NCBI GenBank assembly: GCA_934621605.1
Contig: CAKTUZ010000001.1
Coordinates: 186,001-250,000 of the forward strand
Direction of reading: 5' to 3'
Length of the DNA stretch: 64,000 nucleotides
Source of the DNA: an uncultured bacterium
GTDB taxonomy: Bacteria; Vulcanimicrobiota; Xenobia; Xenobiales; Xenobiaceae
The position numbers were made by a program, and so were the translations under genes. The notes below the pieces were generated by a model. It saw only the letters and a program-made list of their open reading frames with translations. It was not told the DNA's origin and did not search any database. Below are positions 16,342-24,773 of this stretch, one piece after another (the first letter of the stretch is position 1; every line of letters begins with the position of its first letter).

Positions 16342-17817
16342 ATGTTGAAAATTATCAAAAAGCAGTTGCCTGTAGAACTTAATGAAGAAATGGCCTCCAA
16401 CCTGAGGCAGAGCCTACAGGCTCGTTACAACTCTTTGCTCCACAGAGTGCGTTTGGAGTATTTGAACCGCTTAGGCTTAGAGCCTAATTCTTGCGATTTT
16501 ATGGCGGCTTTGAAAGATGCTCCTTTAATGTTGGGAGAGCTTTATTTGCCCGAAGCTGGTACAATTTTCTACATTAAAGCCAAACGCGGAGAAGCTCTGA
16601 TTCAGGCCGGAGTAATCACTAACGATGAGACTCGCGACGTTGATGAATTTTTCAGCGAAGTGCGCGATATTTTAGCTGGTATTTGCGACCATTTGCCTTC
16701 CTGGCAACTTAGTACCGATTTGCTTCCTTTAGAGATTGAAGATGCCGAAGTGGAACCTAATCCCGCTACCGAAGAGCAGTTGGCTGCGGCTAAAATGCTT
16801 ATGGATCGCGAGTCTCGTCAGCTTTTAGAACAGATTAAAGACGCTGGCTCTATCTTTTTGAATAAGATCGAGTGTCCTGACCGCGATCTTTTAGAGAGGC
16901 GTATTCACAACTTCAAAGATCTGGGACTGCTAAATATGGACTATGCTGTGCTGTGTCATCGCACCGGTCAGCAAATTCTGCGTGTAGCCGATAAAGCTAC
17001 CATCGATGAGAGCTCCCAGAAGGCTTTTAAGTGCTTTATTTGCGGTAGTCCCCTTTCTGATGAGATTATCGAAGAGGTTTTGGCTTGCACAGATAGCGGT
17101 GTTAACATGCTCAATGACCGCACTTGGTTGCTCATTTTAGTGCGCGGCATTTTGGCCGAGTTGGGAATTTCCGGCAGCGCTATGAAGATCTATCGCAGTC
17201 AAGATTTGCCCGTTCAGATCTTCCTTTCTATCAACGGTTTGCGCTATCTTTTAGTTTTATGCACCGATCCCATGACTTTGGATCAGGCTTATTTGGTGGG
17301 TGCTCATTTAGCTGCCTATAAGTTGGATAGTGCGATTATTGTTTCTACTGAAAAAATTACTACTCTTATGCGCTCTCACTTGGAACAAACCAATCCTCAA
17401 GCCAAATTTGAGTTCTTGGATAAGATGGAAGAGCTCAGTGCTCGTTTGCAGCGTATAATTATCGATCAGCAGCGCGATTACCTCAGCAAGCAGCTTGAGG
17501 ATATGGTATCTCTGACCAAAGTTGATATTTCTCCTTTGGTTTTGCAGCGCATGCTTCCTATTCCCGAAAATTTAAAGGACGTAGTTGTCAAAGAAGAACC
17601 CACTGTAACTTCAGCTCCAGCTTCTATTGAGCTTCATATTAGCGAGTCCAAGAGTGCTGATAGGGCACTTGAGACTGCCGAACAGGCTCCTGCAGCTCTT
17701 GAGAATGCTGCCGAGTCAGTTGTTGAACCGGCAGCTGAACCCGCTGCCGAGTCTGCTCCTGAAACTATTGTTTTGGATATACCTTCCAAAGGTGGTAAGA
17801 AAGGCAAAAAGCACTAA
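16342..17817 (+). CDS. Unknown cytoplasmic protein with zinc-ribbon-like CxxC
   Basis: 491 residues from ATG 16342; the frame is open back to 16201. I do not recognise the family. Visible parts are an N-terminal helical region, a CFIC...C pair near the middle (about residue 232 onward) that could be half of a zinc ribbon, and an alpha/beta segment (RYLLVLCTDPMTLDQAYLVG; DSAIIVSTEKITTLMRSHLE) similar in texture to nuclease-like or Rossmann-like folds. A helical stretch and an Ala/Glu/Pro-rich tail ending in a Lys-rich KGGKKGKKH follow. There is no signal peptide or membrane segment. The basic tail suggests contact with nucleic acid or membrane; this is inference. It precedes the sugar nucleotide fusion gene by 151 bases. 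Confidence 0.6.
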   Translation: MLKIIKKQLPVELNEEMASNLRQSLQARYNSLLHRVRLEYLNRLGLEPNSCDFMAALKDAPLMLGELYLPEAGTIFYIKAKRGEALIQAGVITNDETRDVDEFFSEVRDILAGICDHLPSWQLSTDLLPLEIEDAEVEPNPATEEQLAAAKMLMDRESRQLLEQIKDAGSIFLNKIECPDRDLLERRIHNFKDLGLLNMDYAVLCHRTGQQILRVADKATIDESSQKAFKCFICGSPLSDEIIEEVLACTDSGVNMLNDRTWLLILVRGILAELGISGSAMKIYRSQDLPVQIFLSINGLRYLLVLCTDPMTLDQAYLVGAHLAAYKLDSAIIVSTEKITTLMRSHLEQTNPQAKFEFLDKMEELSARLQRIIIDQQRDYLSKQLEDMVSLTKVDISPLVLQRMLPIPENLKDVVVKEEPTVTSAPASIELHISESKSADRALETAEQAPAALENAAESVVEPAAEPAAESAPETIVLDIPSKGGKKGKKH

Positions 17818-17968
17818 GCTGTAGGTTGAGATAGTTTTTTGTACCGGGGGAAAATTACAGGGGCTCTTCGTTACTTCCTGGAGTATCGGCGGGCCTCTAT
17901 GCTTTTTGTGGTTCTGTTGGGAAGTTCGTTCTTTAGCAAATTGATTATTTTTTTAGAGGTGAACTTTT

Positions 17969-20900
17969 ATGAAAGCAGTGATTATGGCCGGCGGCGAAGG
18001 TACCCGTCTGCGTCCTTTAACAGTCAGTAGACCTAAACCTATGGTTCCTGTATGTAACCGTCCGGTTATGGAATACACCCTAGACTTGCTTAAGCGCTAT
18101 GGGATTAATACGGTTGTAGTTACTTTGCATTATAAAGCCGAAGATATTGTCTCTTATTTCGGCGACGGAACCGATTTCGGCCTTAAAATCGTTTATTCTA
18201 TTGAAACTTCCCCCATGGGAACGGCTGGCAGCGTCAAGCAAATTCAAGATATTGTCGGTGATGATACCTTTTTGGTAATTAGTGGTGACGGTTTAACTGA
18301 TATCGATTTAGGACGAGCTATTGCTTTCCATAAAGAAAAGAGAGCGACAGCCACCCTAATATTGATGCGTGTCAATAATCCCTTGGAATATGGCGTAGTT
18401 ATTACCAATGAGAATAATGCTATAGAACGTTTTTTAGAAAAACCTTCTTGGGGTGAAGTTTTCTCCGATCAGGTCAATACTGGTATTTATATATTGGAAC
18501 CTGAAGTGTTTAACTTGATGGAGAAAGGACGCAGTTACGATTTCTCTCGCGATATATTTCCTAAACTTCTGGAGCAGAAAAAAGGTTTATACGGTTATGT
18601 AGCCGGAGGCTACTGGTGTGATATTGGTGATATCGACCACTATGCCAGCGCCCATCGTGATATGTTTGATGGTAAAGTGCTTCAGGAAATGGTCGGTACT
18701 CAGCGTACTCCTGGTGTTTGGATTGGCGAAGGCACAAAAATAGATCCGACAGCTGTTTTGGAAGCTCCTTTGATGATCGGTCGCAACTGTCGTATCGGGG
18801 CTCACACCTATGTATCTTCTTACACTTGCATTGGCGATAACTGCATTATTGAAGAAGATGTCAATTTGCAGCGTGATATTATTTTTAACAATGTCTTTAT
18901 CGGCAGCAAGAGTAATTGCGTAGGAGCGATTATTTGCCGCCAGTGCACCGTAAAATCTGGTGTTACCTTAAATGATAGCTCTGTTATCGGTGAAAATGTT
19001 TTCATCGGTCGTGGAGCTACCATACGCAATCAAATTTCTATTTGGCCGGATAAAAATATCCCCGATGGCTCTACTATTTCTGAAAATTTGGTATGGGGTA
19101 AGAAAAATTCAGAAACTCTCTTTGGTCGTGACAGTATTACTGGCTTGGGTAACTTGGAGATTACTCCCGAATTTGCCATGAAGTTGGGAGCTGCCTTTGG
19201 TACCTCTTTACCTAAAGGATCTACCGTAACTGTATCTCGCGACTCGCGTCCAGTCAGTCGTTTGATTAACCGAGCTATTATTAGCGGTTTAAGTTCTGTG
19301 GGCGTAAATATTCTCGATTTGCGTCTTTTACCGGCGGCTGTAAGTCGCTATATTGTCAGTGTCACTAAGGCTGTGGGTGGCATTCATACCAGCGTGTATC
19401 GAGACGAATCGCGCTTAGTCGAAATTGAATTCTTTGATGAATCCGGTATAAATATTGACAAGATTCGCCAACGCAAAGTGGAAAATTCCTTTGTTCGTCA
19501 GGATTTCCGTCGTACCGATGTTGATGAAGTCGGTATTATCAGTTACATGGATACGAGTGTTGATAAATATATTGAAGGTTTTATCAATCATCTGGATACG
19601 AAAAGTATTAGAGAGGCCAATTTTAAAGTCGTTATCGATTATTCTTACGGTACAGCTTGCCAAGTTTTACCTTTTATTCTCAATCGCTTAGGCGTCGAGA
19701 CCGTATCTATCAATGCTTATGTGGACTACAATAAAGCCAGAGAAGCGCAAGAAAAGAAAGATGAAGCTTTGCGTCAGCTATCCAATATTGTTAAGCCCAT
19801 CGGAGCTAATTTGGGCATTATCATGGATGCTGACGCTGAGCGCATTTATTTAGTAGATGAAGAGGGCACAGCTATAAAAGGTACCAATTTATTGGCCTTA
19901 GTGGCTCTTATGGTCTTTAGGCGCAATAAGGATGCTTTGGTGGCTGTGCCCATCAGTGTGCCTGGCATTATGGAGAAATTAGCGCAACAACAGCATGGTA
20001 AAATTATTCGTACCAAGACTGATTATCGTTCTATTATGCACAGTGCCGTAGTCAGTGAGGGGCGTATAGCTTTAGCCGGTACCTCTTCTGGAGCGTTTGT
20101 TTTTCCTAAGTTTTCACCCGGTTTTGATGCTATGTTCCTGTTGGCCCAAATGTTGGAGATGATGGCTTCGGATAAACGCAAACTTTCTGAAATAGCGAAG
20201 GCCATACCGCCTCATTATTCACTTTCAGGTAGTGTCGAATGCAATTGGTCAGAAAAGGCCAAGGTTATGCGTCTATTGGTAGAGCGTTATCGTGATGAAA
20301 AACTGGAACTTTTAGATGGTGTACGCATAGATTTTGATGATGATTCCTCTATTTTGATGGTACCTCATCCTTCTTTGGCTCGTATAAATGTTTGGACTGA
20401 TGCTTCTTCCAGAGAGAGAGCTAAAGCTCTTATGGAGCGAGCTCGCTTTGTCATCCCTCAGTTGGCTAGTGCCGACGAGAATGCCATGAAAATAGAGCAC
20501 AAAGAAGAAGACCAACATAAAATGATTAGTCCTACCACAAATATACCGGAGGAGAGGGCTTTCCATTTTTGGATTCCGGGCCGTTACTTGGGAGTGCAAG
20601 TGCGCAGTTTGCGTAGTTTTGTTGATGTATTGCATTATATAGAGACGGCTTCTTTGGAATATCATATGGAGCGTAACGATTTTGCCAACTGGCTCAGAAC
20701 TGAGTTAGGACGTTATTTGGTAGCTTTAGACTTAGAACAGATAAGCAAAGCGCGCTATAAGGGAGAGGAATTGCGCCGTCATATTTTGGAGTGCTTTGGA
20801 GAGGCTGCTTCACCTAGCACGACTTCTGATCATCTTGAAAGTGAGGAGTTGGAAGAAGCTCATTTAAAAATAGACGATACCCCTGCGGTAAAGACTATTG

Positions 20901-21100
20901 GAGGCATAAAGTTCGCTCCTCGCTATCAAAGCGAAACTGAAGAATCTAATTCCGAAAATGGTATTAAGACAGAAAAAAAGACTTCTATGCAGAGTACTAT
21001 GGGTTCAGTAGGCCCTGAAACTGCTGCAGCAGAATTTATCACTAAGCAAGATGAGACCTTGGAAGAAGATTCTATGTCTGGGGTCAAAGCTGAACAGTAA
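17969..21100 (+). CDS. Mannose-1-P guanylyltransferase / phosphomannomutase-like fusion
   Basis: A 1043-residue fusion. Residues 1-235 are a nucleotidyltransferase (MAGGEGTRLRPLTVSRPKPM; VISGDGLTDIDL; a GDIDHYASAH end) expected to make an NDP-sugar such as GDP-mannose. About 245-370 is a left-handed beta-helix of hexapeptide repeats. About 385-830 has the phosphohexomutase fold, but the catalytic serine loop reads GGIHTSVYRDE (about 468) and the metal loop reads DADAER (about 618) instead of the usual TxSHNP and DGDxDR. About 850-1043 is an acidic, low-complexity extension. Fusions of this layout are known from cyanobacteria and Armatimonadota, normally shorter (around 830-850). The mutase half is probably inactive or altered. 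GAGG precedes the ATG, and a terminator follows. Confidence 0.85.
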   Translation: MKAVIMAGGEGTRLRPLTVSRPKPMVPVCNRPVMEYTLDLLKRYGINTVVVTLHYKAEDIVSYFGDGTDFGLKIVYSIETSPMGTAGSVKQIQDIVGDDTFLVISGDGLTDIDLGRAIAFHKEKRATATLILMRVNNPLEYGVVITNENNAIERFLEKPSWGEVFSDQVNTGIYILEPEVFNLMEKGRSYDFSRDIFPKLLEQKKGLYGYVAGGYWCDIGDIDHYASAHRDMFDGKVLQEMVGTQRTPGVWIGEGTKIDPTAVLEAPLMIGRNCRIGAHTYVSSYTCIGDNCIIEEDVNLQRDIIFNNVFIGSKSNCVGAIICRQCTVKSGVTLNDSSVIGENVFIGRGATIRNQISIWPDKNIPDGSTISENLVWGKKNSETLFGRDSITGLGNLEITPEFAMKLGAAFGTSLPKGSTVTVSRDSRPVSRLINRAIISGLSSVGVNILDLRLLPAAVSRYIVSVTKAVGGIHTSVYRDESRLVEIEFFDESGINIDKIRQRKVENSFVRQDFRRTDVDEVGIISYMDTSVDKYIEGFINHLDTKSIREANFKVVIDYSYGTACQVLPFILNRLGVETVSINAYVDYNKAREAQEKKDEALRQLSNIVKPIGANLGIIMDADAERIYLVDEEGTAIKGTNLLALVALMVFRRNKDALVAVPISVPGIMEKLAQQQHGKIIRTKTDYRSIMHSAVVSEGRIALAGTSSGAFVFPKFSPGFDAMFLLAQMLEMMASDKRKLSEIAKAIPPHYSLSGSVECNWSEKAKVMRLLVERYRDEKLELLDGVRIDFDDDSSILMVPHPSLARINVWTDASSRERAKALMERARFVIPQLASADENAMKIEHKEEDQHKMISPTTNIPEERAFHFWIPGRYLGVQVRSLRSFVDVLHYIETASLEYHMERNDFANWLRTELGRYLVALDLEQISKARYKGEELRRHILECFGEAASPSTTSDHLESEELEEAHLKIDDTPAVKTIGGIKFAPRYQSETEESNSENGIKTEKKTSMQSTMGSVGPETAAAEFITKQDETLEEDSMSGVKAEQ

Positions 21101-21120
21101 TTACTGTTAACCGTTTTACC

Positions 21121-21180
21121 AATGCTCTCATTTATTTTCAGAGATCTTAGTCTCTGACAATAAAATGGGAGCATTTTTTA
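21121..21180 (+). terminator. Rho-independent terminator
   Basis: An outer stem AATGCTCTCATTT/AAATGGGAGCATT (with a G-T pair) encloses TCAGAGA/TCTCTGA and is followed by a T-run. It ends the fusion gene. Confidence 0.8.
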
Positions 21181-21250
21181 GGGGGAAAACTTTGGTACTA
21201 AAAGAAGCGCCTAGAAGATTAGTATTCTGTGGAAATAAAGGTTATTATTT

Positions 21251-22039
21251 ATGTCTTTTTGGGATGATTTGAGAATTGAAGCCAAAGAGCGCACCACTAC
21301 TGGAGATATAAGTGTTGGGTTGTTTAATACAATTACCAGTTTTGGAGTGGTATCTTTAACTGTGGTGCAACCTACTTTTTATATGGGGCGGTGTTATATA
21401 CTTTGCTTTGATTACATGGATTATGTAGAGAAGCTTTTAGGTTGTCAGACTAAGCCGGAGAATGTTTTTCAATTGTTGCTTTATATAAAAGAGACGGCTA
21501 CAACCTTAGGCCGTTGCGTGCATCACGCTGTGGGCCCTATTGAAGAGATATTGTCAGCTATTGATGATATTTTTGATGATCGCATACGTAAATTAGAAGA
21601 AAATGTGGCTGAAGATCTTATCGAAGAGGCTGAGGAAGAAGCTGAAGACGAGTTAGAAAACGAAAATATTCAGGAAGAATATGATGAGTTTAAAAGAGAG
21701 CGGGAACTCATGGCTGTTGGTTTACAAGAGAAACTGGAGGCTGTAGATATTCCTTATACTGTTGCTATGGAGCTTTCTAACCGTTTGGCCGCTTTATATG
21801 ATTGCTGTACCCATTATATAAGAGACTTACAGGAATTAAATTCTGCCGAAGTTTTGGGCGAAGTGGTTATTTTTATGCGCACTTTTATCGATGTGCAACA
21901 TATTCTCGATACGCAAATGCGTCAGCTACTTTTAGAGGATGTCTTCTTAGAGAGAAGTTCTCTTTATCCCACAGGATTGATGCCTTGGATTAGCCATTCT
22001 ATAGGGGAATTGGTACATCAAATTAACGGTTCGGATTAA
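21251..22039 (+). CDS. Unknown acidic helical protein
   Basis: 262 residues; family not recognised. It starts MSFWDDLRIEAKERTTTGDI with AAGG before the ATG. There is no signal peptide or clear membrane span. The centre (about residues 115-160) is a highly acidic Glu-rich coiled-coil-like stretch, and the flanks are predominantly helical with scattered cysteines. The gene is 35 bases upstream of the SAM hydrolase family gene on the same strand and is probably co-transcribed. No function can be assigned. Confidence 0.6.
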   Translation: MSFWDDLRIEAKERTTTGDISVGLFNTITSFGVVSLTVVQPTFYMGRCYILCFDYMDYVEKLLGCQTKPENVFQLLLYIKETATTLGRCVHHAVGPIEEILSAIDDIFDDRIRKLEENVAEDLIEEAEEEAEDELENENIQEEYDEFKRERELMAVGLQEKLEAVDIPYTVAMELSNRLAALYDCCTHYIRDLQELNSAEVLGEVVIFMRTFIDVQHILDTQMRQLLLEDVFLERSSLYPTGLMPWISHSIGELVHQINGSD

Positions 22040-22074
22040 GATTAAAGTCGTTTATATATATCTCTGAGGATAAA

Positions 22075-22860
22075 TTGGCTATGGATAGGCAGATAGTCGC
22101 TTTACTTACCGATTTTGGTCATTGTGATTCCTATGTGGCTATAATGAAGGGAGTAATTTTAGGGCTTAACAGAGAGGCTAAACTTGTCGACATCAGTCAT
22201 GAAATTGCGCTTGGGGATGTCAAAGCTGCGGCTTATGTCCTTTCTACTTGTGTGGAATGGTTCCCTGAAGGAGCTGTGTTTTTGGTCGTTGTCGATCCCG
22301 GAGTAGGCAGCAACAGAAAAGCTGTGGCTATTCAAACAGAGAAGCATTTTTATGTTGGCCCTGATAACGGCATCTTTACTTTGGCCTTGCGTCGCGAAAA
22401 ATTTGTGTCGGCAGTAGAGATAGAGCTTGCCGCCATAAAAACTGAAAAAGTTAGCCATACATTTCACGGTCGTGATATTTTTGCTCCGGCCGCAGCTTAT
22501 TTGTCGCAGGGGCTTAGCCTTGATTCTTTGGGACACAAAATAGCTCATTTGACGCAGCTTGACATTGAGCCTAACAGATTGGAAGAAAAGCTTATACATG
22601 GCTCTATTTTGCATATTGACAGATTCGGCAACATTATTACCTCGATAAGTGAAAAGGAAAGCTATGGCTTGGCCGCAGCTTTGTATGTGGGCCAACATGC
22701 TTTTCCTTTATGTTCTACATATTCGGATGTCGGTTTAGGGCAGCCTGTAGCTTATTGGGGATCTTCAGGATATTGCGAAGCTGCTTTAAATGGAGGCTCA
22801 GCTGCTGAGTTTTTAGGAGCCAAAGTTAGTGATGAAGCAGTGCTGCAGTTTGAAGTTTAG
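22075..22860 (+). CDS. S-adenosyl-L-methionine hydrolase (DUF62 family)
   Basis: 261 residues of the SAM hydroxide adenosyltransferase/halogenase fold family. Recognisable blocks are LLTDFGHCDSYVAIMKG, VDISHEIALGDV, VVVDPGVGS, VGPDNGIFT, SHTFHGRDIFAPAAAYL and HIDRFGNIITSI. Members typically hydrolyse SAM to adenosine and methionine using water activated by an Asp-Arg-His set. The halogenase-specific insertion loop is not seen, so hydrolase activity is expected. The TTG at 22075 lies five bases after GAGG; ATG at 22081 is 11 bases from it and equally possible. Confidence 0.88.
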   Translation: MAMDRQIVALLTDFGHCDSYVAIMKGVILGLNREAKLVDISHEIALGDVKAAAYVLSTCVEWFPEGAVFLVVVDPGVGSNRKAVAIQTEKHFYVGPDNGIFTLALRREKFVSAVEIELAAIKTEKVSHTFHGRDIFAPAAAYLSQGLSLDSLGHKIAHLTQLDIEPNRLEEKLIHGSILHIDRFGNIITSISEKESYGLAAALYVGQHAFPLCSTYSDVGLGQPVAYWGSSGYCEAALNGGSAAEFLGAKVSDEAVLQFEV

Positions 22861-22872
22861 GCAGCCTAGAGG

Positions 22873-23076
22873 TCAAAATATCTGGTATTGATTGTGTACT
22901 TGTACATTAGTGAAACGCTCAAGGTAGTTTATGGCACTAATTAAAGCTATGATGGCAAAAATGATCCAAAAGAAAGGGCTTTTAAATACTTTCACCCAGA
23001 GACTGGTCGGCGCTTCAGATTCCTCAGCCTTTTGCAAGTCGGTTTCTGGGACGATGTTTTTTTGCTCTTCTGCCAT
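22873..23076 (-). CDS. Small single-span membrane protein
   Basis: 67 residues: an acidic N-terminus (about 1-28), one membrane segment (FFWIIFAIIALISAINYLE, about 35-53) and a short tail. GTGAGG stands about eight bases before the ATG, which supports real translation. It lies between two plus-strand genes and diverges from the decarboxylase gene across a 134-base promoter region. No family is recognised; the size resembles small accessory subunits of membrane complexes. Confidence 0.6.
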   Translation of the reverse strand: MAEEQKNIVPETDLQKAEESEAPTSLWVKVFKSPFFWIIFAIIALISAINYLERFTNVQVHNQYQIF

Positions 23077-23210
23077 AGTGGCTACCTCACATAAAAATAA
23101 ATTTGGGCCTGCCTTCGGGCTGTTTTAGAACTTTGCCTTTATAAAAAAACTTGAAAATACGCTGATTTTAGGTAGTTTATTCTATTTATTTTAATTTTGG
23201 TGAATTTACG

Positions 23211-24686
23211 ATGGATTATGTTGCACGCCAGTTGGAAGCACCTATTTACGACGCTTTATGTGCCTATATTAGAGAAAAGAACGTTCCTTTCCATATGCCC
23301 GGTCACAGTCAAGGTCAAGCTGCGTCTTCCTATTTAAAGGATTTAATGGGCTCCCAGGCTTTGTCTGCAGATATTACACAAGTTCTGGATATGGACGACA
23401 TCCACCGTCCCTATAATTACATCAAAAAAGCCCAGGAATTGGCTGCAGAATGTTTTGGTGCTCAACAAACTTGGTTTTTGGTAAATGGTTCTACTTGTGG
23501 CAATCAGGCTATGCTTTTGGCATCACTTAAACCTGAGCAAGAAGTTATTTTGCCACGTTGTGCACATCGCTCTTTACAAGCGGGGTTGATTCTTTCCGGA
23601 GCGGTGCCCCGTTATGCCGCTTCTCCGTACGATCAAGAAACCGGAGTTAGTCTAGCGGTAGAATGTGCAGAAATGGAGCGTTTGCAAGTTAAGTATCCTA
23701 ACGTGAAAGCTTGGGCCGTTACCAGCGCCACTCCCTATGGAGCTTGTGCCGATATAGCATCCATTAGCAATAGTGCCCACGCACACAATCTGCCTCTACT
23801 GGTTGATGAAGCTTGGGGGCCTCATTTCGGTTTTCATCCCGATTTGCCCAAATCGGCTCTTTCTTGTGGAGCAGATTGTGTGGTACAGAGTGCTCATAAG
23901 CTTTTAGCTGCTCTTTCTCAAGCTTCTCTGTTGCACAGTAAGGGGAATAAAATTGATTCTGAACGCCTTAATTTAACTTTGCGCATGTTGCAAAGTACTA
24001 GTCCAAGTTACTTACTTTTGGCTTCGTTGGATATTGCCAGACGCCAATTGGCTTTGCATGGGCGGAAAGATTGGCAAAAAGCGCTCGAATCAGCCGAACG
24101 TGTGCGAAATTTCGTGCGTTGTACTACAGGGCTGCGTTTAATGGAGCGAGGGACTGCTTTTGATTATGATAAAACCAGAGTTGTAATTTCTGCTTTAGAT
24201 TTAGGTATTGACGGTGTTGAATTGGAGCGCACTTTGCGCTATCGTTTCCAAATTCAGCCGGAAATGTCGGATATGCGTAATGTAGTTTTAGTTATAACTC
24301 CCGGCCATAGCGCTCTCGATTTGGATAGATTAGAAAAGGCTTTAACCGAAATTGCCGCTTCCCCGCACGGATGGATTTCTGCCGAGGGAGTGAGGGCTCC
24401 CTTGCAAAAGGCTGCCGTCTTGGATTTTCCTGGTTTCCCGGAGCAGCTTATCAGTCCACGTCAAGCCTATTTTAGCTCAGCAAAATATGTTTCCTGGGAG
24501 CAATCTTTAGGTGAAGTTTGTGCCGAGCTGATCACTCCTTATCCTCCTGGCATACCTTTAATTTGTCCGGGAGAACGTATTGAACTCGAGCATTGGAAAT
24601 ACTTAAAAGCCCTGAATGCGGTGGGGATTCCTATTGATGGTTTGAGTGACCTTTCTTTAGAAAAAGTGAAAGTTATCGCTCATTAG
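23211..24686 (+). CDS. Orn/Lys/Arg decarboxylase, PLP-dependent (short YaaO type)
   Basis: 491-residue fold-type I PLP enzyme of the group that includes B. subtilis arginine decarboxylase SpeA. It has MPGHSQGQ at residues 29-36 and NGSTCGNQAML. The Schiff-base lysine block SAHKLLAALSQASLLH places the lysine at residue 230. LVDEAWGPHFGFHPDLP supplies the Asp that contacts the pyridine ring, and the C-terminal domain has TPYPPGIP-type text (ITPYPPGIPLICPGE). It probably makes agmatine or cadaverine for polyamine supply; the substrate cannot be fixed from sequence alone. It lacks the N-terminal wing domain of the large enterobacterial decarboxylases. Confidence 0.9.
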   Translation: MDYVARQLEAPIYDALCAYIREKNVPFHMPGHSQGQAASSYLKDLMGSQALSADITQVLDMDDIHRPYNYIKKAQELAAECFGAQQTWFLVNGSTCGNQAMLLASLKPEQEVILPRCAHRSLQAGLILSGAVPRYAASPYDQETGVSLAVECAEMERLQVKYPNVKAWAVTSATPYGACADIASISNSAHAHNLPLLVDEAWGPHFGFHPDLPKSALSCGADCVVQSAHKLLAALSQASLLHSKGNKIDSERLNLTLRMLQSTSPSYLLLASLDIARRQLALHGRKDWQKALESAERVRNFVRCTTGLRLMERGTAFDYDKTRVVISALDLGIDGVELERTLRYRFQIQPEMSDMRNVVLVITPGHSALDLDRLEKALTEIAASPHGWISAEGVRAPLQKAAVLDFPGFPEQLISPRQAYFSSAKYVSWEQSLGEVCAELITPYPPGIPLICPGERIELEHWKYLKALNAVGIPIDGLSDLSLEKVKVIAH

Positions 24687-24773
24687 CCGGAGCTCGGCTT
24701 AGGAAGGAAGAAAGAAGCTAAAAAATAAAACTACTGTCCTATTTTGGAACGGATAAGGGGCTCTGATTAAAGT

